From positions 5,382,001-5,446,000 of the forward strand of contig JAQISU010000115.1 in the NCBI GenBank assembly GCA_029339505.1: a stretch of DNA of 64,000 nt, in the 5' to 3' direction. A program made the position numbers and the translations under genes. This stretch comes from Unio delphinus. Taxonomy: Eukaryota; Mollusca; Bivalvia; Unionida; Unionidae. A model generated the notes under the pieces. That model saw only the letters and a program-made list of their open reading frames with translations, was not told the origin of the DNA and ran no database searches. Each line of letters starts with the position of its first letter. Positions within the stretch are counted from its first letter, which is position 1. Positions 9,842 through 64,000 of the stretch are shown in pieces.

Positions 9842-12800
9842 CTGATTCATGTAGTCTTATACTACATAGACACTGATTCATGTAATCTTATACTACATAG
9901 ACACTGATTCATGTAATCTTATACTACATAGACACTGATTCATGTAATCTTATACTGTATAGACACAGATTCATGTAATCTTGTACTACATAGACACTGA
10001 TTCATGTAATCTTATACTGTATAGACACAGATTCATGTATTCTTATACTGTAAAGACTGATTCATGTAGTCTTATACTACATAGACACTGATTCATGTAA
10101 TTTGATACGGTATAGACACAGATTCATGTAATCTTATACTGTAAAGACACTGATTCATGTAATCTTATACTACATAGACACTGATTCATGTAATCTTATA
10201 CTACATAGACACTGATTCATGTAATCTTATACTACATAGACACTGATTCATGTAATTTTTTACTACATAGACACTGATTCATGTAATCTTTTACTGTATA
10301 GACACAGATTCATGTAATCTTATACTGTAAAGACACTGATTCATGTAATCTTATACTACATAGACACTGATTCATGTAATCTTATACTACATAGACACTG
10401 ATTCATGTAATCATATACTACATAGACACTGATTCATGTAATCTTATACTGTATAGACACAGATTCATGTAATCTTATACTGTAAAGACACTGATTCATG
10501 TAGTCTTATACTACATAGACACTGATTCATGTAATTGATTCATGTAGTCTTATACTACATAGACACTGATTCATGTAGTCTTATACTACATAGACACTGA
10601 TTCATGAAATCTTATACTACATAGACACTGATTCATGTAATTTGATACTGTGTAGACACAGATTCATGTAATCTTATACTGTAAAGACACTGATTCATGT
10701 AATCTTATACTACATAGACACTGATTCATGTAATCTTATACTACATAGACACTGATTCATGTAATTGATTCATGTAATCTGATACTACATAGACACTGAT
10801 TCATGTAATCTTATACTACATAGACACTGATTCATGTAATCTTATACTACATAGACACTGATTCATGTAATTGATTCATGTAATCTTATACTACATAATC
10901 ACTGATTCATGTAATCTTATACTGTATAGACACAGATTCATGTAATCTTGTACTACATAGACACTGATTCATGTAATCTTATACTGTATAGACACAGATT
11001 CATGTAGTCTTATACTAGACACTGATTCATGTAATCTTATAATACATAGACACTGATTCATGTAATTTGATACTGTGTAGACAGATTCATGTAATCTTAT
11101 ACTGTAAAGACACTGATTCATGTAATCTTATACTACATAGACACTGATTCATGTAATCTTATACTGTATAGACACAGATTCATGTAATCTTATACTGTAA
11201 AGACACTGATTCATGTAGTCTTATACTACATAGACACTGATTCATGTAATTGAATCATGTAGTCTTATACTACATAGACATTGATTCATGTAGTCTTATA
11301 CTACATAGACACTGATTCATGAAATCTTATACTACATAGACACTGATTCATGTAATTTGATACTGTATAGACACAGATTCATGTAATCTTATACTGTAAA
11401 GACACTGATTCATGTAATCTTATACTACATAGACACTGATTCATGTAATCTTATACTACATAGACACTGATTCATGTAATCTTATACTACATAGACACTG
11501 ATTCATGTAATCTTATACTACATAGACACTGATTCATGTAATTGATTCATGTAATCTGATACTACATAGACACTGATTCATGTAATCTTATACTACATAG
11601 ACACTGATTAATGTAATCTTATACTACATAGACACTGATTCATGTAATTGATTCATGTAATCTTATACTACATAGACACTGATTCATGTAATCTTATACT
11701 GTATAGACACAGATTCATGTAATCTTGTACTACATAGACACTGATTCATGTAGTCTTATACTGTATAGACACAGATTCATGTAGTCTTATACTGCATAGA
11801 CACTGATTCATGTAATCTTATACTACATAAACACTGATTCATGTAATTTGATACTGTGTAGACACAGATTCATGTAATCTTATACTGTAAAGACACTGAT
11901 TCATGTAATCTTATACTACATAGACACTGATTCATGTAATCTTATACTACATAGACACTGATTCATGTAATCTTATACTACATAGACACTGATTCATGTA
12001 ATCTTATACTACATAGACACTGATTCATGTAATTGATTCATGTAATCTGATACTACATAGACACTGATTCATGTAATCTTATACTACATAGACACTGATT
12101 AATGTAATCTTATACTACATAGACACTGATTCATGTAATTGATTCATGTAATCTTATACTACATAGACACTGATTCATGTAATCTTATACTACATAGACA
12201 CTGATTCATGTAATCTTATACTACATAGACACTGATTCATGTAATCTTATACTACATAGACACTGATTCATGTAATCTTATACTACATAGACACTGATTC
12301 ATGTAATTGATTCATGTAATCTTATACTACATAGACACTGATTCATGTAATCTTATACTGTATAGACACAGATTCATGTAATCTTGTACTACATAGACAC
12401 TGATTCATGTAATCTTATACTGTATAGACATAGATCCATGTAGTCTTATACTATATAGACACTGATTCATGTAATCTTATACTACATAGACACTGATTCA
12501 TGTAATTTGATACTGTGTAGACACAGATTCATGTAATCTTATACTGTAAAGACACTGATTCATGTAATCTTATACTACATAGACACTGATTCATGTAATC
12601 TTATACTACATAGACACTGATTCATGTAATCTTATACTACATAGACACTGATTCATGTAATCTTTTACTGTATAGACACAGATTCATGTAATCTTATACT
12701 GTAAAGACACCGATTCATGTAATCTTATACTACATAGACACTGATTCATGTAATCTTATACTACATAGACTGATTCATGTAATCTTATACTACATAGACA

Positions 12801-13945
12801 CTGATTCATGTAATCTTATACTGTATAGACACAGATTCATGTAATCTTGTACTACATAGACACTGATTCATGTAATCTTATACTGCATAGACACAGATTC
12901 ATGTAATCTTATACTGTAAAGACACTGATTCATGTAGTCTTATACTACATAGACACTGATTCATGTAATTGATTCATGTAGTCTTATACTACATAGACAC
13001 TGATTCATGGAGTCTTATACTACATAGACACTGATTCATGTAATCTTATACTACATAGACACTGATTCATGTAATTTGATACTGTGTAGACACAGATTCA
13101 TGTAATCTTATACTGTAAAGACACTGATTCATGTAATCTTATACTACATAGACACTGATTCATGTAATCTTATACTACATAGACACTGATTCATGTAATC
13201 TTATACTGTAAAGACACTGATTCATGTAATCTTATACTACATAGACACTGATTCATGTAATCTTATACTACATAGACACTGATTCATGTAATCTAATATT
13301 ACATAGACACTGATTCATGTAATCTTATACTACATAGACACTGATTCATGTAATTTGATACTGTGTAGACACAGATTCATGTAATCTTATACTGTAAAGA
13401 GACTGATTCATGTAATCTTATACTGCATAGACACTGATTCATGTAATCTTATACTACATAGACACTGATTCATGTAATCTTATACTTCATAGACACTGAT
13501 TCATGTAATCTTATACTGTATAGACACAGATTCATGTAATCTTATACTGTAAAGACACTGATTCATGTAGTCTTATACTACATAGACACTGATTCATGTA
13601 ATTGATTAATGTAGTCTTATACTACATAGACACTGATTCATGTAGTCGTATACTACATAGACACTGATTCATGTAATCTTATACTACATAGACACTGATT
13701 CATGTAATTTGATACTGTGTAGACACAGATTCATGTAATCTTATACTGTAAAGACACTGATTCATGTAGTCTTATACTACATAGACACTGATTCATGTAA
13801 TTGATTCATGTAGTCTTATACTACATAGACACTGATTCATGTAGTCTTATACTACATAGACACTGATTCATGTAATCTTATACTACATAGACACTGATTC
13901 ATGTAATTTGATACTGTGTAGACACTGGTTCATGTAGTCTGCTAC
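9842..13945. repeat. 31-bp minisatellite, right part
   Basis: About 130 units of the same unit as 660-2566. Unit variants (ctacatag, ctgtatag, ctgtaaag, ctgtgtag) recur in fixed order, so blocks of several hundred bases are copied as higher-order repeats. Degenerate units continue to about 14020, close to the acceptor of the next exon. Confidence 0.95.
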
Positions 13946-14069
13946 TGGATAGACACTATTTCATATGATTATAAAATGTATAGATAATCATATGCTGTAT
14001 AGACACGACTGATTTCCATGTAATTTTTATGTAGAATCTTGATAACTTTAATACTCTCTGATTTTCCAG

Positions 14070-63955
<49,886 letters not shown>

Positions 63956-64000
63956 ATCTGGAGATAGGGCATGCTTCATCCAAATCTTCATCCAAAGCCC
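63956..64000 (+). other. Start of PIK3C2 3' UTR
   Basis: Sequence directly after the stop codon. No polyadenylation signal is visible before the window ends, so the UTR length is unknown. Confidence 0.6.

Noticed and set aside
660..13945. CRISPR-like array.
   Set aside because: Direct 31-bp units follow one another without unique spacers, in a eukaryotic intron; this is a minisatellite.

Overview
This is eukaryotic, AT-rich, intron-rich DNA from an animal, probably an invertebrate. The exon code, the two tRNA-headed SINE families and the heavy minisatellite load would fit a bivalve mollusc, but nothing in the window proves the taxon. One host gene is visible: the 3' part of a class II phosphoinositide 3-kinase (PIK3C2A/B type) on the + strand. 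It has 12 exons between 14070 and 63955 with consistent splice phases. They encode the C-terminal half of the kinase catalytic domain, then a PX domain, then the C-terminal C2 domain and the stop codon. Earlier exons lie upstream of the window.

About half of the window is tandem repeat (my estimate from summed intervals). More than fifteen different minisatellites, with units of about 19 to 78 bp, fill the introns. The largest is a 9.8 kb array of a 68-bp unit that starts directly at the splice donor of the exon at 48454-48538. Two arrays (14177-16470 and 58946-59180) have units that contain the last bases of the preceding exon plus its 5' splice site, so they carry many decoy exon/donor copies.

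Mobile elements sit inside this repeat landscape. A structurally complete DIRS1-type tyrosine-recombinase retrotransposon (2567-9841, minus strand) splits a 31-bp minisatellite without a target-site duplication. It has inverted terminal repeats, a 22-bp one-sided extension, an internal complementary region that matches the joined ends, a gag-like gene, RT-RNase H-methyltransferase and a tyrosine recombinase. Two frame breaks suggest this copy is not autonomous. A 2.2 kb hAT-like DNA transposon (23331-25541) is nested in a SINE, which is nested in a 58-bp minisatellite. Other insertions are about seven further copies of a tRNA-Leu/Ser-like SINE, two copies of a second tRNA-headed SINE, two 5'-truncated non-LTR retrotransposon pieces and a 610-bp MITE-like element.

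Layout: 1-14069 upstream intron with the 31-bp array and the DIRS element; 14070-22421 four kinase exons; 22422-28187 intron with the 58-bp array and nested insertions; 28188-29230 end of the kinase region and start of PX; 29231-43295 a 14 kb intron made mostly of arrays; 43296-43985 PX exons; 48454-48538 last PX exon; 48539-58854 intron filled by the 68-bp array; 58855-63955 C2 exons and stop.
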